64,000 nt of DNA from Sphingobacteriia bacterium (GTDB lineage: Bacteria > Bacteroidota > Bacteroidia > Chitinophagales > Chitinophagaceae): NCBI GenBank assembly GCA_017304675.1, contig JAFKLS010000020.1, forward strand, positions 180,300-244,299, read 5' to 3'. The notes beneath the pieces are model-generated. The model was not told the origin of the DNA, searched no databases, and worked only from the letters and a program-made list of their open reading frames with translations. This document shows, one piece after another, positions 9,656-18,502 of this stretch (position 1 is the stretch's first letter; every line of letters starts with the position of its first letter). Position numbers and translations under genes: made by a program.

Positions 9656-10954
9656 ATGAAAAGAATGCATATACTGCTATTCTTAAGTTTTGCTGTATTG
9701 GGTGAATTATCAGCACAAACAAAGAACAACACATTTATTGTACAAGATACTTTGTCATTGAATTTAACAAATGCAGAAAAGCTATTCTTAGACAGCAATC
9801 TTTATGTATTGGCAGCTCATTATAACGTAGATGCACAAAAGGCCCTTATCATTCAGGCTAAGCTGATTCCAAATCCTAATTTCTCTTATGCAAGAGGGCC
9901 GGTTATTCCTATTCATGATGATCAATCGAATATTCCTTATTCCAATTTTTTCAATCATGGAGAAGATGCCGCTTCTCTTTCGCAATTAATCCAGGTAGCA
10001 GGGAAAAGGAATAAGAATATAAAAATAGCAGTAGCTAATGCGCAATTGGCAGAACTGCAATTGTTCGATTTAATAAGAACACTGAAGTACACTTTGAGAA
10101 CAGATTTTTATACAATTTACTATTTACAACAATCTGCCAAAGTATACGACCAGGAAATACAGGCATTACAACAAGTTGTAACCGCTTTTAATCAACAGCA
10201 AGGCAAAGGATATATTGCCGAAAAAGAAGTAGTTCGTGTAAAAGCGTTGTTATACAGTTTACAAAGCGAATACAATGATCTTATTAATCAGATTAACGAT
10301 ACAGAAAGCGAATTAAGAACTGTTTTAAGGGTTAAACAAAAATACATAGTTGTTTTACCGGATACAGATAAAATAAACAGTTTAACACCCGGCAGTTTAA
10401 ATCTTACAAAATTGATCGATACCGCTTATGCAAGCAGAACGGATTTACTGATTGCAAGAAAAAATACAGAGATCAGTCAATTGAATTACAGTTTACAAAA
10501 AGCATTAGCCAAGCCAGATATTACAGCTATTGCCTCATACGATAAGCAAGGCAGCTATGTAATGCACTTTAATTCAATAGGCTTCTCTATGGATCTTCCT
10601 TTCTTCAACAGAAATCAGGGCAACATTAAATCTGCCAAGTCTATGATTGATGTGAATGTTGCAACAACAAAAGCTACCGAGGCAACAGTAGAAGAACAAA
10701 TTTTCAGAGCCTTACAAAAAGCATACGATAATCAAAAACTGTACGACCGTATCGACCCAAAATTCGCATCAGATTTTGAACGCTTACAGCATGAAGTAAT
10801 GAACAATTATCAGAAAAGGAATATTGGATTGTTAGATTTTTTAGACTTCTACGATTCGTACAAACAGAATGTACTTCAAATGAACAATATAGGATTAAAT
10901 CGTATCAGTGCTTTTGAGGATCTCAATTTTTATACAGGAGCTAACATTTATTAA
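9656..10954 (+). CDS. czcC: TolC/CzcC-family outer-membrane efflux protein, copy 1
   Basis: The outer-membrane channel of a tripartite RND metal-efflux pump. Seen: 432 residues from the ATG at 9656, signal peptide (KRMHILLFLSFAVLGELSAQ), then two TolC-type repeats. These are rich in Gln/Leu coiled coil, with LAELQLFDLIRTLKYTLR, SELRTVLRVKQKY and a late YQKRNIGLLDFLDFYDSYKQN segment. No lipobox, unlike many Gram-negative CzcC/OprM proteins. It is clearly paralogous to the gene at 16053-17357, with many identical stretches. An in-frame ATG at 9623 exists, but the later one gives the better signal peptide. czcB follows after 17 nt. Confidence 0.88.
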   Translation: MKRMHILLFLSFAVLGELSAQTKNNTFIVQDTLSLNLTNAEKLFLDSNLYVLAAHYNVDAQKALIIQAKLIPNPNFSYARGPVIPIHDDQSNIPYSNFFNHGEDAASLSQLIQVAGKRNKNIKIAVANAQLAELQLFDLIRTLKYTLRTDFYTIYYLQQSAKVYDQEIQALQQVVTAFNQQQGKGYIAEKEVVRVKALLYSLQSEYNDLINQINDTESELRTVLRVKQKYIVVLPDTDKINSLTPGSLNLTKLIDTAYASRTDLLIARKNTEISQLNYSLQKALAKPDITAIASYDKQGSYVMHFNSIGFSMDLPFFNRNQGNIKSAKSMIDVNVATTKATEATVEEQIFRALQKAYDNQKLYDRIDPKFASDFERLQHEVMNNYQKRNIGLLDFLDFYDSYKQNVLQMNNIGLNRISAFEDLNFYTGANIY

Positions 10955-10971
10955 TATAAAAAATACAGGTA

Positions 10972-12078
10972 ATGAAAAATTTTAAAATAAAAAACATATT
11001 CTACTTTACTTCTTTTTTGTTTTTGCTTTTTTTGAGTTTTACAAGTTGTGAAACGGGAAAAAACAAACAAGAAGTCAAAACAAGCTACATTATCCCTGAT
11101 TCTCTTTTAAAAACCTTACAAATAGATACGGTAAAGAAAACGCAACTAATAAACGGTATTACTTTAACCGGCAGTGTTGATTTTGACCAGGATCACCAAG
11201 TAAATATTTACCCTTTGGTAAGTGGTAATGTTCAAGACATAAAAGTTCAATTAGGAGATTATGTACAAGCCGGGCAAATGCTTGCTATCATTAAAAGTAG
11301 TGAGATGGCCGGCTACAGCAATAATTTGATTATTGCAGAAACAAATGTTACCACCACCAAAAAACAATTGGATGCACAGAAAGATCTATTTGCAAGCGGC
11401 TTGGCTTCTCAATTAGATGTTATTAATGCACAAGCCAATTATGATCAAGCATTAGCTCAACTCGAAATGGTGAGACGAATTTTAAAAATAAACGGTAATA
11501 ATACACAAGGCGATTATATAGTTAAAGCTCCTATTAATGGCTTTATCGTTCAAAAAAATATAACAAACAATACATCTATCAGATCAGATAACGGAACAAA
11601 TATGTTTACGATTTCTGATTTGAAAAAAGTTTGGATTCAGGCAAATGTATATGAAGCCAATATTAGTAAGATACATATCGGAGAAACGGTTTCCGTAACA
11701 ACTGTTTCTTATCCTGACAGAATATTTACCGGAACAGTAGATAAAATTGTAAATGTTTTAGACCCTTCCAGTAAAGTAATGAAAGTACGCGTTATCTTGA
11801 ATAATGAAGATTATGCGCTTAAACCTCAGATGTATGCCAACATTACCGTAACACAAAAAACGAATACAGATGCTATCTGTGTTCCGCTAAATGCAGTCAT
11901 TTTCGACCACAGCCAATATTATGTTTTAAGCTATCACGGCAATGGCAAAGCAGAGATAACTCCAGTGGAAGTACTAAGTAAGAATAATGATAAGATTTAT
12001 TTAGCTAAGGGTATTAAAGAAGGCGATTTAATAATCACTTCCAATACGTTCCAAATGTATGATCAGCTAAACAATTAA
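10972..12078 (+). CDS. czcB: CzcB-type periplasmic adaptor lipoprotein, copy 1
   Basis: The membrane-fusion protein linking CzcA to CzcC. Seen: 368 residues; a lipoprotein signal with lipobox FTSC near residue 27; a barrel-sandwich (biotinyl-lipoyl-like) half VQDIKVQLGDYVQAGQMLAI; a helical hairpin with QLDAQKDLFASGLASQLDV; the returning half IVKAPINGFIVQKNI; then beta-barrel and C-terminal segments (TVSYPDRIFTGTVDKI). No His-rich metal-binding N-terminal tail is seen. It is about the same length as, and collinear with, the copy at 17373-18479. Sits between czcC and czcA with short gaps, so one operon. Confidence 0.9.
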   Translation: MKNFKIKNIFYFTSFLFLLFLSFTSCETGKNKQEVKTSYIIPDSLLKTLQIDTVKKTQLINGITLTGSVDFDQDHQVNIYPLVSGNVQDIKVQLGDYVQAGQMLAIIKSSEMAGYSNNLIIAETNVTTTKKQLDAQKDLFASGLASQLDVINAQANYDQALAQLEMVRRILKINGNNTQGDYIVKAPINGFIVQKNITNNTSIRSDNGTNMFTISDLKKVWIQANVYEANISKIHIGETVSVTTVSYPDRIFTGTVDKIVNVLDPSSKVMKVRVILNNEDYALKPQMYANITVTQKTNTDAICVPLNAVIFDHSQYYVLSYHGNGKAEITPVEVLSKNNDKIYLAKGIKEGDLIITSNTFQMYDQLNN

Positions 12079-12099
12079 GTCACATTCAAACTTATTACC

Positions 12100-15000
12100 A
12101 TGAACAAGTTTTTAAAAAGCATCATTGGGTTCTCTTTAAAAAATAAATATTTTATTTTATTTTCCACTTCATTACTGATTATAACGGGAATCATCACTTT
12201 CAGGAATATGCCTATTGAAGCATTTCCTGATGTTACGAATACAGAAATAGATATCATCACACAATGGCCGGGAAGAAGCGCTGAAGAAGTTGAAAAGTTT
12301 GTAACGATTCCTATTGAAATTGCGATGAATCCCGTTCAAAAAAAGATAAGTCTTCGTTCTACTTCTATTTTTGGGTTATCGTATATTAAATTGATTTTTG
12401 AAGATGGTGTATTAGACCCACAAGCGCGGCAACAGGTGATGAATTTATTGCCGAATGCAACCTTACCTCCCAATATTCAACCATCAGTTCAACCACCTAT
12501 CGGCCCAACGGGCGAAATTTTCAGGTATACGTTACAAAGCTCTTTGAGAGATGTAAGAGAGTTGAAAACAATGCAGGATTGGATCATTGACAGGCAACTG
12601 AGAAGTGTAGAAGGTATTGGCGATATTAACAGTTTTGGTGGTAAAACAAAAGCATTTGAAATAAAAGTTGATCCTGCAAAACTTACAAGTGTAGGTTTAA
12701 CGCCGTTAGATGTTTTCACTGCCGTACAAAATACAAACATTAATGTTGGCGGAGATATGATTATTCAAAATAGTCAGGCTTATGTTGTACGGGGTATAGG
12801 TTTACTGAATGATATAGAAGAAATTAAGAACATCATCATTCAAAATAATAATGGTGTGCCATTACTGGTGAAAGATGTGGCTTCAGTAGAAATTTCAAAT
12901 ATTCCAAGATTAGGTTGGGTTAGCCGAAGCAGCGGTCAGGAAAAGGCAAATGCAAAAAGGGTTGTGAAAGATGAACCGGATGTGGTTGAAGCTATTATTG
13001 TAATGAGAAAGGGTGAAAACCCCTCTGAAGTTGTTAAACATGTAAAAGAAAAAATTGATTACCTAAATAATTATGTGCTTCCTTCAGACACTAAGATTAT
13101 ACCCTATTATGATAGACAAGATTTAATTGATTATGCTACACATACGGTTTTGCATAATTTAATTGAAGGCATTTTATTGGTGATTATTCTTATTTCCTTA
13201 TTCTTATTCGATTGGCGTGCAACGGTTGTAGTGGCAGTCATTATTCCTATCTCTTTGTTATTTGCTTTTATTTGTTTGCATTTAATGGGCATGAGCGCCA
13301 ATCTACTTTCCTTAGGTGCGGTTGACTTCGGTATCATTCTCGATGGAACCATCGTAATGGTAGAAGGGATATTTGTAATACTTGATCATAAGGCAAAAGA
13401 AGTGGGGATGGAAAAGTTTAACAAACTGAGTAAACTTGGTTTAATTAGAAAAAGTGCAGCACAAATAGGCAAACGTCCGTTCTATCTGAACGTCATCATT
13501 ATTACAGCACTATTACCCATTTTCGCATTCCAGAAAGTGGAAGGAAAAATGTTTTCACCTTTGGCTTACACTTTAAGTTTTGCATTACTGGGATCTTTAA
13601 TTACCACACTTACGCTCGTTCCTGTATTAATAGGTATTCTGTTACGAAAAAATGTAAAAGAAAAACACAATCCAATTGTTGAGCCATTAATGAACTTCTT
13701 GCTCAAAGGATTTATTAGCTCTTTCAGGAACAGAAAAATTGTTATTCCTGTTGCGTTATTAATAATGTTTGGAGGGATTTATTCTTTTAAATATTTGGGA
13801 TCAGAATTTTTGCCACAATTAAATGAGGGGAGTATTTGGATTCGCATTCAATCAAATTACAGCGCATCCTTAGATAAAGGGGTGGAAATTGCAAAACAGG
13901 CCCGCGATATGATCATGAGTTTCCCGCAGGTACAATATTGCGTTTCGCAAACAGGAAGGCCCGATGATGGTACGGATGTTACAGGATTTTATAATAATGA
14001 GTTTGATGTATTAATGTATCCAGAATCCGATTGGAATCCGAAAATTTCGAAAGAAGAATTGATCGATCAAATGAATAAAAAGCTTTCGGTAATCCCTGGA
14101 GTGAACCTCAATTTTTCACAACCCATTATGGACAATGTGGAAGAAGCGGTATCGGGTGTAAAAGGAAGCATTTGTTTAAAAATCTTCGGAGACTCTTTGA
14201 ATTATATGGAAAATGAATTGAAAGATTGTTACAGTGTTTTAAAAGATGTAAAAGGAATCGAAGACCTGGGCATCATGCACAATATTGGCCAGCCTGAAAT
14301 AGATATTAATTTAGACCAACACAAAATGGCATTATATGGTGTTCAAACAGCACAGGCAAATGCAGTTATCAGCATGGCCATTGGAGGACTAGGGATAGGC
14401 GGCACACCTGCCAGTCAATTATATGAAGGCATCAAAATCTTTGATATTCGTGTCCGTTTGCCGGAAGAATATAGAAAAACTCCGGAGCAAATAGGTGAAT
14501 TATTAGTGCCAACACAAAATGGAAGTAAAGTTCCGCTGAAACAAATTGCTAATATAACTCCAAAAACCGGCGCATGTTTAATTTACAGAGATGATAATAA
14601 AAGATATGCAGCATTGAAGTTTTCTGTTCGCGGTAGAGATATGGGTAGTACTATTGCAGAAGCCCAGGAAAAAATTGCAGAAAAAGTTCATTTAAAAAGA
14701 GGGTATTCTTATGTTTTTCAAGGAGATTTTGAAAATCAGCAAAGAGCTCAAAAAAGACTGGCATTGGTTGTACCGATTAGTTTAATGCTCATTTTTTTAT
14801 TACTCTTTACTATGTTCGGCAACTTTAAAGATTCATTACTGGTGTTCATCAATGTTCCATTTGCATTAGTAGGAGGCATTACAGCATTACATATTACGAA
14901 TACTAATTTTAGTATCGCTGCAGGTATTGGATTTATTGCATTGTTTGGAATTTGCATTCAGGATGGGATTATTTTAATTACCGTTTTTAAAGAAAACTTG

Positions 15001-15300
15001 CTAAAAATGGGAAAACAGCAAGATTCCCTTTATACAGCTATTAAACTTGGCGTTAAAGCAAGAATTCGCCCTGTTTTAATGACCGCTTTAATGGCTGCAA
15101 TAGGATTATTGCCTGCTGCCGTTTCGCATGGAATCGGTTCTGAAAGTTCTAGGCCATTGGCAAGGGTTGTAATTGGAGGAATTCTCTGCGCAATGTTTTT
15201 TTCGTTGTGGGTGTTCCCTTCCATTTTTGCCTGGAGTTATAAAAATATAGATGAAAAATATAAATCACATTTCCTGGATAGCGAACTAACAAAAGAATAA
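12100..15300 (+). CDS. czcA: CzcA-type heavy-metal RND efflux pump, copy 1
   Basis: The inner-membrane proton-driven pump of the system. Seen: 1,066 residues with the usual twelve-helix RND layout and two large periplasmic loops; N-terminal MPIEAFPDVTNTEIDIITQW-type signature; helix 4 carries DFGIILDGTIVMVE with Asp409, Asp415 and Glu422. That DFG-x3-DG-x5-E pattern is of the divalent-cation (Zn/Co/Cd/Ni, HME1-like) group and not the Cu/Ag CusA group. Compared with copy 2 it has a short Gly-rich insertion (GGLGIGGTPASQ) in the second periplasmic loop. By eye, its third codon positions are more A/T-rich than in copy 2. The substrate is inferred only at the group level. Confidence 0.93.
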   Translation: MNKFLKSIIGFSLKNKYFILFSTSLLIITGIITFRNMPIEAFPDVTNTEIDIITQWPGRSAEEVEKFVTIPIEIAMNPVQKKISLRSTSIFGLSYIKLIFEDGVLDPQARQQVMNLLPNATLPPNIQPSVQPPIGPTGEIFRYTLQSSLRDVRELKTMQDWIIDRQLRSVEGIGDINSFGGKTKAFEIKVDPAKLTSVGLTPLDVFTAVQNTNINVGGDMIIQNSQAYVVRGIGLLNDIEEIKNIIIQNNNGVPLLVKDVASVEISNIPRLGWVSRSSGQEKANAKRVVKDEPDVVEAIIVMRKGENPSEVVKHVKEKIDYLNNYVLPSDTKIIPYYDRQDLIDYATHTVLHNLIEGILLVIILISLFLFDWRATVVVAVIIPISLLFAFICLHLMGMSANLLSLGAVDFGIILDGTIVMVEGIFVILDHKAKEVGMEKFNKLSKLGLIRKSAAQIGKRPFYLNVIIITALLPIFAFQKVEGKMFSPLAYTLSFALLGSLITTLTLVPVLIGILLRKNVKEKHNPIVEPLMNFLLKGFISSFRNRKIVIPVALLIMFGGIYSFKYLGSEFLPQLNEGSIWIRIQSNYSASLDKGVEIAKQARDMIMSFPQVQYCVSQTGRPDDGTDVTGFYNNEFDVLMYPESDWNPKISKEELIDQMNKKLSVIPGVNLNFSQPIMDNVEEAVSGVKGSICLKIFGDSLNYMENELKDCYSVLKDVKGIEDLGIMHNIGQPEIDINLDQHKMALYGVQTAQANAVISMAIGGLGIGGTPASQLYEGIKIFDIRVRLPEEYRKTPEQIGELLVPTQNGSKVPLKQIANITPKTGACLIYRDDNKRYAALKFSVRGRDMGSTIAEAQEKIAEKVHLKRGYSYVFQGDFENQQRAQKRLALVVPISLMLIFLLLFTMFGNFKDSLLVFINVPFALVGGITALHITNTNFSIAAGIGFIALFGICIQDGIILITVFKENLLKMGKQQDSLYTAIKLGVKARIRPVLMTALMAAIGLLPAAVSHGIGSESSRPLARVVIGGILCAMFFSLWVFPSIFAWSYKNIDEKYKSHFLDSELTKE

Positions 15301-15388
15301 AAAATAAGCGCACCCGTGTTATGAAAACATTAAGAATACACTTATTAAAAAAACAGGTTAGAAACAACATCCTATGGCTATAGAGATG

Positions 15389-15420
15389 ATAGGCCGCCTT
15401 TTAATGGCGGCCTATTTTTT
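15389..15420 (+). terminator. Intrinsic terminator after czcA copy 1
   Basis: A 10-bp perfect stem (15389-15398 with 15406-15415), GC-rich core GGCCGCC, 7-nt loop, followed by T residues. It separates the two czc operons. Confidence 0.9.
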
Positions 15421-15532
15421 AAAATTAGGCGCCTTTTATTGTGCTTGGTTTTACGGCAAAGAGCGTTACTTGTTCCTTACTTAAATCCCGCCTGCAAATA
15501 ACATTAACATTTTTTTTAAGCAATACTCTTTC

Positions 15533-15540
15533 TATATTTG
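15533..15540 (+). promoter_or_regulatory. -7 box of second czc operon (TATATTTG)
   Basis: An exact TAnnTTTG match ending 8 nt before the ATG at 15549. It rules against the longer frame opening at 15441 and implies a very short leader. Confidence 0.6.
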
Positions 15541-15548
15541 AGCGTTGC

Positions 15549-15935
15549 ATGAGAATAAATGTTAAAAATATCATTATAAAAATCGCCTTTTCATTGGTGA
15601 TTATTCAAATAGTGAATATTGGATTATTCTCTCAAAATATACCTATTACACTTACAGACAATTGCGAACCTGTTAATGTTATCAATTCGGTTGCCGAATA
15701 TGTGGCAGAAGTACTGATGCATAAAAAAGATGCTTTTCCGGAAAGAAACAATACAGAAAAAGGGCTATATACCTCTATCACTAAAATATTGACGTTCAAT
15801 TTATATTGTGAAAAAAGTTATGATTTTTTCTTTCCCCTGAAAGATAAAAACCCTAAACATAGGGTTTCTAATGAACACGCTTTAAAGCTCATTTCTTACG
15901 ACATTATTCTCCCGCCACCCGAACGCATGGCGTAA
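15549..15935 (+). CDS. Small exported protein heading czc operon 2, paralogue of 9205-9564
   Basis: 128 residues from the ATG at 15549; family unknown. Seen: basic N-terminus, hydrophobic IIIKIAFSLVIIQIVNIG export signal, a SQ that could be a cleavage point, a Cys before NVINSVAEYVAEVLMHKKDA, FPE, a second Cys before FFFPLKDKNP, and ending in LPPPERMA. The order and spacing of these match the 9205-9564 protein while the rest has diverged, so both are likely one small-protein family tied to this efflux type. There is no resemblance to CusF or CopZ metallochaperones that I can see. czcC copy 2 follows after 117 nt. Confidence 0.7.
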   Translation: MRINVKNIIIKIAFSLVIIQIVNIGLFSQNIPITLTDNCEPVNVINSVAEYVAEVLMHKKDAFPERNNTEKGLYTSITKILTFNLYCEKSYDFFFPLKDKNPKHRVSNEHALKLISYDIILPPPERMA

Positions 15936-16052
15936 AAATTTTAAGTTAACACATAAAAAAACTAAGTTTAATAGTGTACAAAAACAAAAACCGGTGTAAC
16001 CGATTTTTGCTTTTGTGCTACCCCAAGATTTCAATCCTATTAATTTAAGAGT

Positions 16053-17357
16053 ATGCAAAAAACAAAGCATTTAATTCTATTGGCTGTATTTCTATTACCG
16101 GCTATCACTATTATTTCAGCACAACAAGCTCCTTTAAAAATGGACACCGTGACGTTGAAGCTTGATGAGGCCGAAAATTTATTTTTGAAGAACAATTTCC
16201 TGTTACTATCGCAGAAATACAATATAGATGTTCAAAAAGCTTTAGTTATTCAGGCTAAGCTTTACCCCAATCCTAATATATCAATATATAACGGGCCTTT
16301 AATCCCTATCCACGATGACCAAGGCAGGTTTGATTCGGTAGGCTTTTTTAAAAGAAATGATTACGGCATTAATTTCTCGCAATTAATCCTGCTGGCAGGT
16401 AAAAGAAACAAATCGGTTAAACTGGCTGAAGCCAATGTAAAACTGGCCGAGTACCAGTTTTACGATTTGATTAGAACTTTAAAATATACCCTCAGATCAG
16501 ATTTCTACAATATTTACTACCTGCAGGAGTCTGCCAAAGTATATGCAAAAGAGATTGCCGCCCTACAGCAAATTGTTACGGCATTTAACCAGCAAAAAGA
16601 TAAGGGATACATTGCTGAGAAAGAGGTTATCCGTGTGCAGGCACAGTTATACAGTTTACAAAGCGAGTATAATGATTTGATTAACCAGATAAATGATACG
16701 CAAAGCGAACTAAGGTTAATACTACAGGTTAAACCTGCCTATATTAATCCCGTTCCGGATTTAAAGAATGTTGAAGATTTAAACCCGCTTCAATATTCTT
16801 TAACTACATTAATTGATACTGCTTATAAAAACCGGACCGATCTTCAGATTGCCAAACAAACTACCAATATCAGCAAACTTAATTTAAACTACCAGAAATC
16901 ACTTGCAGTACCTGATTTAACTGCAGGCCTATCCTACCAAAAATATGGCGGGTATGTAGAGAGCTTTCAGTCTGCAAGCATTGCTATGGACCTTCCTTTT
17001 TTTAACCGTAACCAGGGTAATATCAAATCTGCAAAATCTGTTATCGATATGAATGCGGCTTCACAGAAAAGTGTAGAAGCCTCTGTGGAAGAGCAGGTGT
17101 TCAGGGCAGTACAAAAAAGTATTGATAATGAAAAAATGTATAAGCTGATCGATAGTAAATTCCCGAAAGATTTTGAACGCCTGTTGAATGAAGTGCTGAT
17201 CAACTATCAGAAAAGAAATATCGGGTTATTGGATTTTCTCGACTTCTATGATTCCTATAAACAAAACACCCTTCAGTTAAACAATATACAATACAACAGG
17301 GTGCAGGCTTTTGAAGATCTTAATTTCTATACCGGTACCACTTTTTTCAATAAATAA
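16053..17357 (+). CDS. czcC: TolC/CzcC-family outer-membrane efflux protein, copy 2
   Basis: 434 residues. Seen: signal peptide ending in IISAQQ, then TolC-type repeats collinear with copy 1, including LAEYQFYDLIRTLKYTLR, LYSLQSEYNDLINQINDTQ and the late YQKRNIGLLDFLDFYDSY block, which is identical in both copies. It should form the outer-membrane duct of the second pump. It starts at 16053 with a good signal peptide. czcB copy 2 begins 15 nt after the stop. Whether each CzcC pairs only with its own pump cannot be told. Confidence 0.88.
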   Translation: MQKTKHLILLAVFLLPAITIISAQQAPLKMDTVTLKLDEAENLFLKNNFLLLSQKYNIDVQKALVIQAKLYPNPNISIYNGPLIPIHDDQGRFDSVGFFKRNDYGINFSQLILLAGKRNKSVKLAEANVKLAEYQFYDLIRTLKYTLRSDFYNIYYLQESAKVYAKEIAALQQIVTAFNQQKDKGYIAEKEVIRVQAQLYSLQSEYNDLINQINDTQSELRLILQVKPAYINPVPDLKNVEDLNPLQYSLTTLIDTAYKNRTDLQIAKQTTNISKLNLNYQKSLAVPDLTAGLSYQKYGGYVESFQSASIAMDLPFFNRNQGNIKSAKSVIDMNAASQKSVEASVEEQVFRAVQKSIDNEKMYKLIDSKFPKDFERLLNEVLINYQKRNIGLLDFLDFYDSYKQNTLQLNNIQYNRVQAFEDLNFYTGTTFFNK

Positions 17358-17372
17358 TTCAAACTTAATATA

Positions 17373-18479
17373 ATGAACATGACTAAATATTCTTTCAAAT
17401 CAATAGCTGCCTTATTATTGTTTTCAGGAGCAATAACCCTGCAGAGCTGCACACACGAAACCAAAAAAAGCGATGAAAAGGCCAAATATGTTATTGCCGA
17501 TTCATTGCTTAAAACAATCAACATAGATACTGTTAATATCTGCCCGTTTGTAAATGCCATTACATTAACAGGCAGTGTAGATTTTGATCAGGATCACCAG
17601 GTAAGCATTTTCCCGCTGGTAAGTGGTAATGTGCAGGATATTAAAGTACAACTGGGCGATTATGTTACCACAGGCCAAACACTTGCAGTTATTAAAAGTA
17701 GTGAGATGGCCGGTTACAGCAACAACCTCATTATTGCAGAAACCAATGTAACGGCCACTAAAAAACAATTGGATGCCGCTGAAGATTTGTTTAAGAGCGG
17801 GCTGTCTTCCCAGTTAGATGTAACCAGTGCGCAGGTAAACTACCAGCAGGCATTGGCCCAGTTAGAGATGGTGAAAAGGGTTTTAAAAATAAACGGTAAT
17901 AATACACAGGGAGACTACATAGTGAAATCGCCTATCAGTGGCTTTGTGGTGCAAAAAAATGTAACCAATAATACTTCTATCCGTGCAGACAACGGAACCA
18001 ATATGTTCACCATATCTGATTTAAAAAATGTATGGATACAGGCCAATGTATACGAATCTAATATTAGCAAAATACGCTTGGGTGAACCTGTAGATGTAAC
18101 CACTTTAGCTTATCCTGATAAAGTATTTCATGGAAAAGTTGATAAAATAGTAAATGTGCTCGACCCCTCTAACAAAGTAATGAAAGTAAGAATTGTGATC
18201 CCTAATCCTGATTTTGCACTGAAGCCACAAATGTTTGCAAGAGTTACAGTTACTGAAAAAGAAAACAAGCAGGCCATCTGTATTTCTTCCAAAGCATTGA
18301 TATTTGATAATAGCCGCTATTATGTGTTGGTATATAAAGGAAAGGGCGAGGCCGATATTACACCGGTGGAAGTAATGGGCACTCTCGGAGATAAAACCTA
18401 TTTATCATCTGGCGTTAAACAAGGAGACAGGATAATTGCATCTGAGGCCAACCTTATTTACGATGCACTTAACAATTAG
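17373..18479 (+). CDS. czcB: CzcB-type periplasmic adaptor lipoprotein, copy 2
   Basis: 368 residues, the same length as copy 1 and collinear with it. Seen: a lipoprotein signal with lipobox LQSC near residue 27; lipoyl-like half VQDIKVQLGDYVTTGQTLAV; hairpin QLDAAEDLFKSGLSSQLDV; returning half IVKSPISGFVVQKNV; and the C-terminal KVFHGKVDKIVNVLDPSNK region. ATG codons at 17373 and 17379 are both possible starts. Middle gene of the second czcCBA set, 15 nt after czcC and 23 nt before czcA. Confidence 0.9.
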   Translation: MNMTKYSFKSIAALLLFSGAITLQSCTHETKKSDEKAKYVIADSLLKTINIDTVNICPFVNAITLTGSVDFDQDHQVSIFPLVSGNVQDIKVQLGDYVTTGQTLAVIKSSEMAGYSNNLIIAETNVTATKKQLDAAEDLFKSGLSSQLDVTSAQVNYQQALAQLEMVKRVLKINGNNTQGDYIVKSPISGFVVQKNVTNNTSIRADNGTNMFTISDLKNVWIQANVYESNISKIRLGEPVDVTTLAYPDKVFHGKVDKIVNVLDPSNKVMKVRIVIPNPDFALKPQMFARVTVTEKENKQAICISSKALIFDNSRYYVLVYKGKGEADITPVEVMGTLGDKTYLSSGVKQGDRIIASEANLIYDALNN

Positions 18480-18502
18480 TTTTTACTTCCTAAATTATTA
18501 TC

